This document shows, piece by piece, positions 34,718-43,288 of a stretch of DNA of 64,000 nucleotides (position 1 is its first letter; each line of letters opens with the position of its first letter). A model generated the notes under the pieces. The model had not been told where the DNA came from, searched no databases, and worked only from the letters and a program-made list of their open reading frames with translations. The DNA comes from Aquibium oceanicum (GTDB lineage: Bacteria > Pseudomonadota > Alphaproteobacteria > Rhizobiales > Rhizobiaceae). Location: the NCBI RefSeq assembly GCF_001889605.1, contig NZ_CP018171.1, positions 3,060,501 to 3,124,500 on the forward strand, written 5' to 3'. The translations under genes and the position numbers were made by a program.

Positions 34718-36240
34718 GGCTGCCCGTTCCGGCGCAGTTGCGCCAGCGGCGGCCAGAGGTTGCGCGGCGGCGCCGCCGAGGCACTGCGCGCGTTCCGGTA
34801 CTCTCCGCCGCGCGCCAGCACGTCGTCCACGGAACGGATCTCGCTCTCGTAGCCACCGAGCCGCACGTAGTCGTCGCGCCGCAGCGTGAACTCGATCGGC
34901 GCCACGAGCGCCGGCGTCGGCACGTAGCCGAACGCGTTTTCCGGCATGCGCATAACGTCGACCATCAGCGTGATGCCGCCGCCCGGCCACACGTAGACCG
35001 GCGCGCCGCCGCACGTCACATAGGTCGACAGCCCCTGCACCGAGCGTGTGAGGTTCACCGGGTTCTCCGTCACCCCCGCCCGCAGCGAGCCACCGGCACC
35101 GGCCATGAACAGCACTGTGCAGAGCGCCGGTTCGCAGTTATCCTCAATCAGATCGACCGACTTTCTCAACCTTTGCGGGAAAGGCTTCTCGACCGGTTTC
35201 AGCTCATCGTCGAGTTCGAAATAGGCGAACTGCTCGCCCGTGGTCGACACCATCATGAGCGACAGCCCCGGCCGCGCCCCCTTCTTCGGGTTCCAGTCGC
35301 CGAGTATCTCCAGCGGGTCGGAAATCGTCGTGCCGCCCCAGCCGAGCCCCGGCTCGGAGACCTTGAAGTAGCGGCCCGGCGTCGAGCGCCGCCCGACGAT
35401 CTTGATGCCCGTATCCTCCCAGCCGAGCACCTTCCCCGCCTGATGCTCCGACACCACCCCGGTTATGTGGTCGTCCACCACCACCACCTCGTCCACCAGC
35501 CCGCGCCACTGCGTGGCGAACATGCCGATCGTCGCCGACCCGCAGCCGACCCGCATGCGGTGCTCGGTCTTGCCATCGATCACCGGCGCCTTTCCTGCCT
35601 CCACGATCACGGTGGCACCGCCGTCGATGGAAAGCTCCACCGGCTTGCGGTTGCACAGATCCATCAGCGTCTCGCAGGTGACGCGCCCTTCCGCTTTCGA
35701 CCCACCGGTCAGGTGATGCACGCCGCCGAGCGACAGCATCTGCGAACCGTATTCGCCGGTGGTGACATGCCCGACCGCCTCGCCCTTGGCGCGCACGGTC
35801 GCGGTCTCCGGCCCGATGTGCCGGTCGGTGTCGATCTTCACCTTGACGCCGCAGTAGGAAAAAATGCCTTCGGTGACGACCGTTACCAGGTCCACACCCT
35901 CGACCTCCTGACTGACGATGAAGGGCGCCGGCTTGTAGTCGGGATAGGTCGTGCCGGCGCCGATAGCACTGACGAAGCGCCGCCCGCCATTGACCAGATC
36001 GCCGCCCCAGTCCTCCGCCGCGTCGAGGAACGGCACCACCGCCCCGCCCTCTTCTTCCGCATGGTGCAGGATCGTCAGCGCATCGAGCCGCACGATATGC
36101 CCCTCGCGGTTGCCGTAGCGATCGCAACCCCCCGTCCGCCCCTCGGCGATGTAGCACATCACCGGACACGCATCGCACCGGATCTTCTCCCCCGCCGGCT
36201 TCGCCACCCCCGGCTCGAACCGCTCCGAAAGCTCGCTCAT
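34714..36240 (-). CDS. 6-hydroxynicotinate reductase-like protein
   Basis: The 508-aa protein matches proteins annotated as 6-hydroxynicotinate reductase (EC 1.3.7.1), which in Eubacterium barkeri reduces 6-hydroxynicotinate to 1,4,5,6-tetrahydro-6-oxonicotinate with ferredoxin. An N-terminal iron-sulfur motif, IRCDACPVMCYIAEGRTGGC (C-x2-C-x3-C-x9-C), lies at residues about 20-40. The rest has no familiar cofactor motif, though VGCGSATIGMF and GLGWGGTTISDP are glycine-rich. It overlaps the molybdenum-enzyme gene by 4 bp (ATGA). Substrate identity is inferred from the family name and operon neighbours. Confidence 0.82.
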   Translation of the reverse strand: MSELSERFEPGVAKPAGEKIRCDACPVMCYIAEGRTGGCDRYGNREGHIVRLDALTILHHAEEEGGAVVPFLDAAEDWGGDLVNGGRRFVSAIGAGTTYPDYKPAPFIVSQEVEGVDLVTVVTEGIFSYCGVKVKIDTDRHIGPETATVRAKGEAVGHVTTGEYGSQMLSLGGVHHLTGGSKAEGRVTCETLMDLCNRKPVELSIDGGATVIVEAGKAPVIDGKTEHRMRVGCGSATIGMFATQWRGLVDEVVVVDDHITGVVSEHQAGKVLGWEDTGIKIVGRRSTPGRYFKVSEPGLGWGGTTISDPLEILGDWNPKKGARPGLSLMMVSTTGEQFAYFELDDELKPVEKPFPQRLRKSVDLIEDNCEPALCTVLFMAGAGGSLRAGVTENPVNLTRSVQGLSTYVTCGGAPVYVWPGGGITLMVDVMRMPENAFGYVPTPALVAPIEFTLRRDDYVRLGGYESEIRSVDDVLARGGEYRNARSASAAPPRNLWPPLAQLRRNGQP

Positions 36241-38990
36241 CGCGCTACCCTCGCCGGCCTCATCGCGTCCAGCACCCGCGTCGGCGTCGCCGGCAGCTGC
36301 GTCACCAGCGCTCCGGTCGCGTCGCGGATGGCGTTGAGGATCGCCGGCGCGGTGGGGATCAGCACGTGCTCGCCGAGCCCCTTGGCGCCGAACGGGCCTT
36401 CCGGATCGGGCACTTCGACCAGGATCGTATCGATCTCCGGCACGTCGCCGATGGTCGGAATGAGGTAGTCGTGCAGGTTTTCAGTGCGGCCGGGAACGTA
36501 GTCCTCCATCAGCGCCATGCCGATTCCCTGCGCGATGCCGCCCTCGATCTGTCCTTCCGCCAGCACCGGATTGATCGCCCGCCCGACGTCGTGCGCCGCG
36601 GTGATCTTCACCAGCCGCACCGTGCCGAGCGCCATGTCGACATCGAGCTCGACGATCTGCGCGCCGTAGCCGTAGACCGCGTAGGGCTCGCCCTGCCCCT
36701 GCGCGTCGAGCGGCCTGGTCGGCGGATCGTAGCTTTCCGCCACCGCCAGCACGTAGCCGTCCGCGTCGGCCGCGAGCCCGGAAAGGTCGATGCGCCGCCG
36801 CGCCTCGCCTTCGCTGACCACGACCGCACCCTCCTCCAGCGCGATCGTCGCCGCACCCGAAACGTTCGCCGTCCGAAGGATGCGCTCGCGCAGCGCCCTC
36901 CCCGCCTTCTCGGCCGCCTTGCCGGAAATAAAGGTCTGGCGCGAACCGGAGGTCTTTCCCGCATCCGGCGTGATGGCCGTATCGGCCCCTTCCAACTGGA
37001 TCTCTGACAGCGCCAGGCCGAGCGCGTCTGCAAAAATCTGCGCGATCACCGTGTTCGAGCCCTGCCCGATGTCGACCGCCCCCTGGTGCAGCACGACCTC
37101 GCCCGCCGCCGTCACGCCCGCCTTGATCGTCGAGGGGTTGGGGATGCCGGTGTTGCCGCAACCGTACCAGCACGACGCGATCCCGACACCGCGGCGCGCG
37201 ACGCCGTTGGACCCCGCGTTGAACCGCTCGGCCTCGGCGCAGGCGCGCTCCCACGGCCCCTCCAGCGCCTCCAGGCAGGCGGCGATCCCCACGCCGCTTG
37301 CCATCACGTGGCCGCTCACCGTCGGCATGCCGTCGCGCAGCGCGTTCTTCAGCCGGAAGGCCAGCCGGTCCATGCCAAGCTTGGTGGCCAACTCGTCGTA
37401 GAGCGTCTCCTGCATGATCGTCGCCTGCGGCACGCCGAAGCCGCGGAAGGCGCCCGAAATTGGCCCGTTGGTGTGGACTGCCCGACCGACCGCCCGGTAG
37501 TTCGGCGTGAAATACGGCCCCGATGCATGGACAGGCACCCGCACTGCCACTGTCGGCCCCCAGCTCGCATAGGCGCCGGTGTTGAAATCGCCTTCGAACA
37601 CCATGCCGGTGACGCGGCCCTCCGCATCCGCGCCGATCGTGGCGCGCATGTCGGCCGGATGCCGCTTGGTGGTCGACATCATCGATTCTGCCCGCGTGTA
37701 AGCGAGTGCTGCCGGCCGTCCCGTCTTCAGCGCCACCAGCCCGATCAGCGGCTGTAGCGAGAGGTCGAGCTTGGAGCCGAAACCACCCCCGGTGGCGGTC
37801 GGCACGATCCGCACCTTGTCCGGCGCCAACCCCAGCACCTTCGCCGTGTCGTCCCGGTCCATGAAGGGCGATTGAGTGCAGGCCTTGATGACCAGCGTGT
37901 CGCCGTCCATCGCCGCGTATCCGGCCTCGGGCTCGATGTAGGCGTGCTCGACATAGGCGGTCCTGATTTCGCCCGACGCCGTCGCGTGCGCGGCCCCGAG
38001 CGCTGCCTCCGGGTCGCCGCGTTCCACCTTGCCTTCGATAAGGAGATTGTTCCGGCGCGCGGCGTGGACCGGTTCCGCCGCCTGCTTCGCCTCGGCCTGT
38101 TCGAGAACATGCGGCCGTTCCCGCCATTCGACCGGAAACGACGCCGCGTCGAGCGCCTCGATCGCCGCGCGTTCCCCGGCGATCAGCGCCACCGCCTCGC
38201 CGCGGAAGCGCGCCGTACCGTCGGCGAGCGCCGGCTGGTCGGCAAAGGCCGGAATGACGCCGAACCGGTTATCGCCCGGAATATCCCTGGCGGTATAGAC
38301 GGCGACGAGGCCCGGACGGTTCGCGACGAACCCCTCAATATCGCCGAAGGAAAAATCCGCGTGCCAGTGCGGAGAGCGGATCACCAGCACCGATAGCGCG
38401 TCCGCCGGCCGCTCGTCGGCGCCAAAGGCTTCGGCGCCCGTCACCTTCGGCAGCCCGTCCAGCCGCGGTGCGCGCGCGCCGACCGCGAGCCCCGCTTCCG
38501 GCGGCGGATTGTTGTGCAGCCGGTCCGGCAGATGCGCGTTCATCACCGCCTCGATCACCTTGCGGTATCCGGTACAGCGGCAAAGCACGCCGCCGAGCGC
38601 GTCCTTCACCTCCGCCTCGCACGGCCGCGGATTGCGCTCCAGCAGCGCCGTCGCCGCCATCAGGAAGCCGGGCGTGCAGATGCCGCACTGGGCTGCGCCA
38701 TGGCGCAGGAAGGAATCCTGCACAGCCGCGAGGCTCCCGTTGGCGAGCCCTTCCACCGTCCGCACCGCGCGGCTGGCGACGCCTGCCGCCGGCATCAGGC
38801 AGGCGCAGACCGCCGCGCCGTCGACCAGCACCGTACAAGCACCGCAGTCGCCGGCGTCGCAACCCACCTTCGTTCCGGTCTGGCGCAACTCGTCGCGCAG
38901 CACCGCCGAAAGCCGCGCGACGGGCGAAACCGAGACCGACACCGGGCTGCCGTTCAGGTCGAAGGCGATCGCCTGTCGCTCCAGCGTCAC
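36237..38990 (-). CDS. Molybdenum hydroxylase (xanthine dehydrogenase family), fused [2Fe-2S] and Mo-binding subunits
   Basis: At 917 aa, residues 1-160 form the iron-sulfur subunit with both clusters (CDAGDCGACTVLVDG and CGICTPGF with LCRCTGYRKV). Residues 170-917 form the Mo-pterin subunit, with TGGGFGSKLDLS, GAFRGFGVPQ, VDIGQGSNT and the catalytic glutamate in GAKGLGEHV near the C-terminus. It would hydroxylate a heteroaromatic carbon with water, here presumably C6 of nicotinate. The start is GTG at 38990, overlapping the FAD-subunit stop (GTGA). Fusion of the two subunits is less common than separate genes. Confidence 0.92.
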   Translation of the reverse strand: MTLERQAIAFDLNGSPVSVSVSPVARLSAVLRDELRQTGTKVGCDAGDCGACTVLVDGAAVCACLMPAAGVASRAVRTVEGLANGSLAAVQDSFLRHGAAQCGICTPGFLMAATALLERNPRPCEAEVKDALGGVLCRCTGYRKVIEAVMNAHLPDRLHNNPPPEAGLAVGARAPRLDGLPKVTGAEAFGADERPADALSVLVIRSPHWHADFSFGDIEGFVANRPGLVAVYTARDIPGDNRFGVIPAFADQPALADGTARFRGEAVALIAGERAAIEALDAASFPVEWRERPHVLEQAEAKQAAEPVHAARRNNLLIEGKVERGDPEAALGAAHATASGEIRTAYVEHAYIEPEAGYAAMDGDTLVIKACTQSPFMDRDDTAKVLGLAPDKVRIVPTATGGGFGSKLDLSLQPLIGLVALKTGRPAALAYTRAESMMSTTKRHPADMRATIGADAEGRVTGMVFEGDFNTGAYASWGPTVAVRVPVHASGPYFTPNYRAVGRAVHTNGPISGAFRGFGVPQATIMQETLYDELATKLGMDRLAFRLKNALRDGMPTVSGHVMASGVGIAACLEALEGPWERACAEAERFNAGSNGVARRGVGIASCWYGCGNTGIPNPSTIKAGVTAAGEVVLHQGAVDIGQGSNTVIAQIFADALGLALSEIQLEGADTAITPDAGKTSGSRQTFISGKAAEKAGRALRERILRTANVSGAATIALEEGAVVVSEGEARRRIDLSGLAADADGYVLAVAESYDPPTRPLDAQGQGEPYAVYGYGAQIVELDVDMALGTVRLVKITAAHDVGRAINPVLAEGQIEGGIAQGIGMALMEDYVPGRTENLHDYLIPTIGDVPEIDTILVEVPDPEGPFGAKGLGEHVLIPTAPAILNAIRDATGALVTQLPATPTRVLDAMRPARVAR

Positions 38991-39847
38991 GCTGCCACCT
39001 CCCGTATCCGCGGCGTCCCCAATGCCTCGAAAAGCGCGCGCAAAACGAGCTCCCGCGCGGCCTCCTTGCGATAGCCGGCGCTGCCGCGCACGTCGTCGAT
39101 CGGCGTCAACTCCTCGAAATGCCGGGCCTCCACGCGACCCGCAATCTCGTCCGGCGCCGCCCCGGCAAGCACCTGTTCAAGCCCGCCCAGACGCCGGGCG
39201 ACCGGCGAGCAGGCCCCGACCGCGACCGCCGCGCTTCCGATGCTTCCGTCCCCGGCAAGATCGATCCGCACTGCGACCATGGCGATCGAGATCACCAGGT
39301 ATCGCCGCGCGCCGAGCTTGAGGAAATGCGAGGTGCCGGTCGTGGAGGTCTTCGGGATGCGAATGGCCGTGAGGAGTTCATCGGGGCGTCGGGCCGTCCT
39401 TCGGTTCCCGAGAACGAAGTCGGCCAGCGCGAGGTCTCGCACGCCGCCCTTGGAGGACAATTCCACCTCGGCGTCGAGGATCATCAGCGCCGGCACCCCG
39501 TCCGCCGCCGGCGAGGCGTTGCAGAGGTTCCCCGCCACCGTGCCGGCATTCTGGATCTGCACCGACCCCACCTCGCGCGCGGCCATTTTCAGCGCATCGA
39601 AGGCTGGTGGCAGATCGTGCCGCAGCACGTCTGTCCAGGTCGTGCGCGCGCCAATGACGATATGCCCGTCCGTCTCGCGAATGCCGCGCAACGCGTCGAT
39701 GCCGTTGATGTCGAGAACGTCTTCGGTGATCGGGCGCGCGCCCTGGGCCGGATAGAAATCGGTGCCGCCGGCAAGGACGCGCCATTCCCCTTCCGAAAGA
39801 AGGGCCAGTGCTTCGTCGGACGATGCGGGCCTTGCGTAGCGTGCCAA
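38987..39847 (-). CDS. FAD-binding subunit of the molybdenum hydroxylase (CoxM/NdhF-like)
   Basis: The 286-aa protein has the FAD-binding PCMH fold: YARPASSDEALALL, VLAGGTDFYPAQGARP (pyrophosphate loop, near residue 30), IQNAGTVAGNLCNASPAADG (second FAD loop, near 100) and the CO dehydrogenase flavoprotein C-terminal domain. It passes electrons from the Mo/FeS subunit to an acceptor. I chose TTG at 39847 because AGGGAA lies 8 nt upstream and homologues begin at this strand; a TTG at 39919 would add 24 residues and cover the putative operator. It is the first gene of the six-gene operon. Confidence 0.88.
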   Translation of the reverse strand: MARYARPASSDEALALLSEGEWRVLAGGTDFYPAQGARPITEDVLDINGIDALRGIRETDGHIVIGARTTWTDVLRHDLPPAFDALKMAAREVGSVQIQNAGTVAGNLCNASPAADGVPALMILDAEVELSSKGGVRDLALADFVLGNRRTARRPDELLTAIRIPKTSTTGTSHFLKLGARRYLVISIAMVAVRIDLAGDGSIGSAAVAVGACSPVARRLGGLEQVLAGAAPDEIAGRVEARHFEELTPIDDVRGSAGYRKEAARELVLRALFEALGTPRIREVAA

Positions 39848-39905
39848 GACGGCGGTTCCCTGCCCGCGCGCGGCCCGGATTTCGGCCGTCGCGCGGCTGC
39901 GAAAT

Positions 39906-39923
39906 TCATTCGTATGCAAATGA
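39906..39923. promoter_or_regulatory. Candidate MarR operator between the nicotinate-type operon and the nicotinamidase gene
   Basis: The 18-bp near-palindrome TCATTCGTATGCAAATGA is symmetrical at 7 of 9 positions. It lies in the 153-bp gap between divergent transcription units. The half-site ATTTGCAT recurs just before the first MarR start (40887-40894). Three MarR-type genes flank the site. Confidence 0.4.
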
Positions 39924-40000
39924 TATCAGCAAGCGGCGGCTTGTCAAAGCCGGCCTTCGTGCGCACGATGGCCTGGTTTGGCAACGAGGCGGAGCAGGCA

Positions 40001-40600
40001 ATGGCGACACAGGCGCTGATCGTTATCGACGTGCAGAACGATTTCTGTCCCGGCGGAGCGCTCGCCGTGTCTGGCGGCGACGCCATCGTGCCGCTGGTCA
40101 ATCGCATGATCGCGGACGCCCCCCACGTGATCCTGACGCAGGACTGGCACCCCGCCGGCCATTCGAGTTTCGCCTCCACCCATGCGGGCAAAAACCCGTT
40201 CGAAACCGTCGCCATGCCCTACGGCGAGCAGACGCTCTGGCCCGACCACTGCATCCAGGGCTCGCAGGGCGCCGCCTTCCATCCCGACCTCGAATGGACC
40301 AAGGCCGAACTCGTCATCCGAAAGGGTTTTCGCCCCTCGATCGACAGCTACTCCGCTTTCTACGAAAACGACCACAAGACCCCGACCGGCCTCGCCGGCT
40401 ACCTGCGCGAGCGCGGCATTTCGGAACTCACGATGGTCGGCCTCGCGACCGATTTCTGCGTCGCCTATTCGGCGCTCGACGCCGTTCGCGAAGGCTTCTC
40501 CGTCACCGTCACCCTCGAAGCCTGCCGCGCCATTGACCTCGGCGGCTCCCTCGAAGCGATGACGCAGCGCATGAAGGAAGCCGGCGTCAGCCTCGCCTGA
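40001..40600 (+). CDS. pncA: Nicotinamidase (isochorismatase-like hydrolase)
   Basis: The 199-aa enzyme deamidates nicotinamide to nicotinate. The catalytic Asp is in VIDVQNDFCPGG (residue 10), the lysine in VIRKGF (near 107) and the cysteine in LATDFCVAYSALDA (near 149). Metal ligands are in LTQDWHPAGHSSF and WPDHCIQG. This is the full PncA pattern, not just the generic isochorismatase fold. GGAG precedes the ATG at 40001. It is divergent from the molybdenum hydroxylase operon, so it could feed nicotinate into that pathway as well as NAD salvage. Confidence 0.93.
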   Translation: MATQALIVIDVQNDFCPGGALAVSGGDAIVPLVNRMIADAPHVILTQDWHPAGHSSFASTHAGKNPFETVAMPYGEQTLWPDHCIQGSQGAAFHPDLEWTKAELVIRKGFRPSIDSYSAFYENDHKTPTGLAGYLRERGISELTMVGLATDFCVAYSALDAVREGFSVTVTLEACRAIDLGGSLEAMTQRMKEAGVSLA

Positions 40601-40861
40601 ACTGGAGGCGCGACTTCCGCGTCCACGAATGTTGGTCGAGGGCAGACGCAGCAAGATGAAGCAACCGCCCGCTTCTTTCTTCCCGAAAGATGCGCGGAAA
40701 GCGGGAGCGCCAGGTGGGGTCGTGGACGGACCCGCCTCTCATACCGATACGCATCGCCTTCTGGTCGCGTTGGCTGCCTCGTCGGCCACGCTTCCTCGGC
40801 AACATCTACCAAGACGCGCCAGTCGCGCGACACTGACAACTGGGGGCGCGTCAATAGTTGC

Positions 40862-40880
40862 CATGGATATTGTTTCCATG
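40862..40880. promoter_or_regulatory. Candidate MarR operator before the MarR pair
   Basis: A 6-bp perfect inverted repeat, CATGGA (40862-40867) and TCCATG (40875-40880), is spaced by 7 bp and lies 13-31 bp before the MarR start. A separate ATTTGCAT half-site overlaps the start codon. This suits autorepression. The preceding gap (40601-40861) shows no gene or terminator. Confidence 0.35.
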
Positions 40881-40892
40881 TAATCTATTTGC

Positions 40893-41375
40893 ATGTCCCG
40901 TGAAACCCGCACCACCGGCTCACTCGTCTGGCACCTCGCGATGCGTTGGCGGACCGAGGTTGATCGCGCGGTGGCGCATCTCGGGCTCACCCATGCGCAA
41001 TACTCGCTACTCGCATCACTCCACGTCATGGCGGCCCGCGGCACTGAGCCGACGCAGCGCGAACTCGCCGGCTACGCCACGCTGCAGCCGATCTACGTCT
41101 CCAAGCTGGTTCGCTCTCTGGAATCGCTCGGCCTGGTGACCCGGCGGCCGGACGGACGCGACAGCCGTGCGCTGCGGCTCACGCTTACCGGTGCCGGCGC
41201 CGCGACCGCGTCGGAAGCGCGCGCTGTCGTGGCGGCTCTGGATCGTCAGCTGACGGCGCCGCTCGGTGGCCCCCAAAGCCGCGACACCGTACAACTCGCG
41301 GCCGCGCTCGCCACGCTTCTCGACGCTGCCGGTCTCATCCCCCCCGATCCCGCCTGCGAAGGATCCGATTCATGA
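40893..41375 (+). CDS. MarR family transcriptional regulator
   Basis: The 160-aa winged-helix protein shows LTHAQYSLLASLHVMAARG (near residue 31), recognition helix LQPIYVSKLVRSLESLGLV and wing RRPDGRDSRALRLTLTGAG. It overlaps the next MarR-like gene by 4 bp (ATGA). The pair lies between the nicotinamidase gene and the convergent LivF gene, and probably controls the catabolic or transport genes; heterodimer formation with the second protein is possible. Confidence 0.9.
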   Translation: MSRETRTTGSLVWHLAMRWRTEVDRAVAHLGLTHAQYSLLASLHVMAARGTEPTQRELAGYATLQPIYVSKLVRSLESLGLVTRRPDGRDSRALRLTLTGAGAATASEARAVVAALDRQLTAPLGGPQSRDTVQLAAALATLLDAAGLIPPDPACEGSDS

Positions 41376-41809
41376 CCACGCCACCTCTCACCCGCGCGAT
41401 CGGCGCCACGGAGCGCACGCTGCGCGACCTGCTCGACAGCCGACTCGCGACTGCCGGCCTCTCCTTCCCCGAATGGACCGTTCTGGTTTTCCTTCAATCA
41501 GGGGCGCCAATGCCCGTTCCCGGCCTGCTCGCGCAGCTTGCGGCGGGCCGCATCGCGGCGGGCGCCGAGGCAAATAGCCTTCTCGCCCGTATGGCCGCGG
41601 CCGGGCTGCTAGCGGTCCGCGGCGAGGAGCGCAGCGAGACGGTGCGACTGACCGCACGGGGATTGGAAACGGCGCGGCCACTGCTCGATGAGGTCGGGGC
41701 GATCACCCGCGGCCTGGAGGAGGGCCTCGACGCCGCCGACCTCGCCGCCACCCGCCGTACGCTCGCTGCCATTGCCCACCGCGCGGCAGATCTCCTCGCG
41801 CCGGTCTGA
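41372..41809 (+). CDS. MarR-like winged-helix protein, partner of the preceding regulator
   Basis: The 145-aa protein has the MarR outline: LSFPEWTVLVFLQSGAP near residue 30, AEANSLLARMAAAGLLAV as recognition helix and a wing RGEERSETVRLTARGL. The DNA-recognition helix is more divergent than in its neighbour. It is translationally coupled to the preceding MarR gene (ATGA) and converges with LivF at a 17-bp gap. Confidence 0.82.
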   Translation: MTTPPLTRAIGATERTLRDLLDSRLATAGLSFPEWTVLVFLQSGAPMPVPGLLAQLAAGRIAAGAEANSLLARMAAAGLLAVRGEERSETVRLTARGLETARPLLDEVGAITRGLEEGLDAADLAATRRTLAAIAHRAADLLAPV

Positions 41810-41826
41810 CGGACCGCTGTGCCGCC

Positions 41827-42534
41827 TCAGCCCACCCCCACATAGTGGCGGACCATCGCCGGGTCGTCCTTCAGTTCCGCGACGTCCACGGTCCTGCGGT
41901 TGCGCCCGTTTTCCACAAAGGCGACGCGGTCGGCGACCGGCAGAACGGCGTCCACCCGCTGCTCGACCAGGATGGTCGAGACGCCGCGCGCGCGCAGCGC
42001 CGTCACCGTCTCGCGGATCCGCGCGATCATGGAAGGCATCAATCCCTCCGTCGGCTCGTCCAGCAGCAGCACGTCCGGTTCCAGGCAGAGCGCCCGCGCC
42101 ATCGCCAGCATCTGCTGTTCGCCGCCCGAAAGCGTCCCGGAGCGCTGCGAGAGCCGGTCCCTCAGCACCGGAAAGAGGTCGAGAACGTCCTTGCGCGTGG
42201 CAGCACCCTTGCCGCGCGCCATAAGCCCGATCTCGATATTTTCCGCCACCGTGAGTTCTGAAAACAGCCGCCGTCCCTGCGGCACGTAGGCGACGCCTGC
42301 CTTCGGCACCTCGTGTGCAGGCAACCGCGAAATGTCGGTCGCGCCGAGCAGGATTGCGCCCGAGCGCACCGGCACCAGCCCCATGATGGCCTTCAGCGCC
42401 GTCGTCTTGCCCGCCCCGTTGCGCCCCAGAAGGCACAGTACCTCGCCCTTGCGCAGGTCGAGCGAGAAATCGCGCAACACCTGAACGTCGCCATAGAAGC
42501 AGTTGATGCCATTGATCGTCAGCGCGTCAGGCAT
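41827..42534 (-). CDS. livF: Branched-chain/amide ABC transporter ATP-binding protein (LivF-type)
   Basis: The 235-aa ATPase has Walker A LGRNGAGKTT (near residue 35), signature LSGGEQQMLAMARAL (near 137) and Walker B VLLLDEPTEGLMPSM. The length and the MPSMI segment are LivF-type. It overlaps the LivG gene by 8 bp and is the last gene of the transporter operon. The substrate is not fixed by the sequence; nicotinate or a related ring acid is possible given the neighbours. Confidence 0.92.
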   Translation of the reverse strand: MPDALTINGINCFYGDVQVLRDFSLDLRKGEVLCLLGRNGAGKTTALKAIMGLVPVRSGAILLGATDISRLPAHEVPKAGVAYVPQGRRLFSELTVAENIEIGLMARGKGAATRKDVLDLFPVLRDRLSQRSGTLSGGEQQMLAMARALCLEPDVLLLDEPTEGLMPSMIARIRETVTALRARGVSTILVEQRVDAVLPVADRVAFVENGRNRRTVDVAELKDDPAMVRHYVGVG

Positions 42535-43288
42535 CTTCGGGCGATCCCAGATAGGCGTGCTGCACGTGCGGGTCGGCGCGGATCTCGTCCGGCGTGCCTT
42601 CCGCCAGCACGGCTCCGGTGCTCATGACGGTGATCCGGTCGGCCAGCGCCATCACCACCGGCATGTTGTGCTCGATCAGGAGCACGGTCGCGTCCCGCGC
42701 GATCTCCTTCACCAGCGCGATGAAGCTTTCGATCTCCGCGTCCGACAGCCCCTGCGTCGGTTCGTCGAGGATCAGCAGGCGCGGCTTCAGCGCCAGCCCC
42801 ATCGCCACTTCCAGCAGCCGCTGATGGCCGTAGGCGAGCTTGCCGGCCGGCATGTCCGTGCGGTCGGAAAGATGCACCCGCGCCAGCGCCTCCTCCACCC
42901 CGCGCGACAGCTCCTTGCCGGAGAAGCGGCCACCGCCGCCGGTCTTGCCGTCGATCAGGCTGCGCTGCACCGACAGCGCGACGTTGTCGAAAACGGTGAG
43001 GTTGGGAAACACCGAGGTGATCTGGAACGTATAGGCGATGCCGCGCCGCACCCGTTCGTGTGCCGGCAGCGCGGTGATGTTCTCGCCGTCGAAGACCACC
43101 TCGCCGCACGTCGGCATGATCCGGCCGCAGACGAGGCTGACGAAGGTCGTCTTGCCCGCCCCGTTCGGGCCGATCACCGCCCGGATCTGGCCGGCCGGCA
43201 GTTCGAAATCGACATGGTCGACCGCGGTAAGCCCGCCGAAGCGGCGCGTCAGCCCGCGCGTGACGAGCAGCGGCGTCACGGCAGCCAT
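42527..43288 (-). CDS. livG: Branched-chain/amide ABC transporter ATP-binding protein (LivG-type)
   Basis: The 253-aa ATPase has Walker A GPNGAGKTTF (near residue 38), the LivG-type insertion RRGIAYTFQITSVFPNLTVF, signature LAYGHQRLLEVAMGL and Walker B LLILDEPTQGLSD. The ATG at 43288 opens the conserved LLVTRGLTRRFGGL segment and overlaps the end of LivM by 13 bp. It pairs with LivF to form the ATPase heterodimer. Confidence 0.92.
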   Translation of the reverse strand: MAAVTPLLVTRGLTRRFGGLTAVDHVDFELPAGQIRAVIGPNGAGKTTFVSLVCGRIMPTCGEVVFDGENITALPAHERVRRGIAYTFQITSVFPNLTVFDNVALSVQRSLIDGKTGGGGRFSGKELSRGVEEALARVHLSDRTDMPAGKLAYGHQRLLEVAMGLALKPRLLILDEPTQGLSDAEIESFIALVKEIARDATVLLIEHNMPVVMALADRITVMSTGAVLAEGTPDEIRADPHVQHAYLGSPEDA

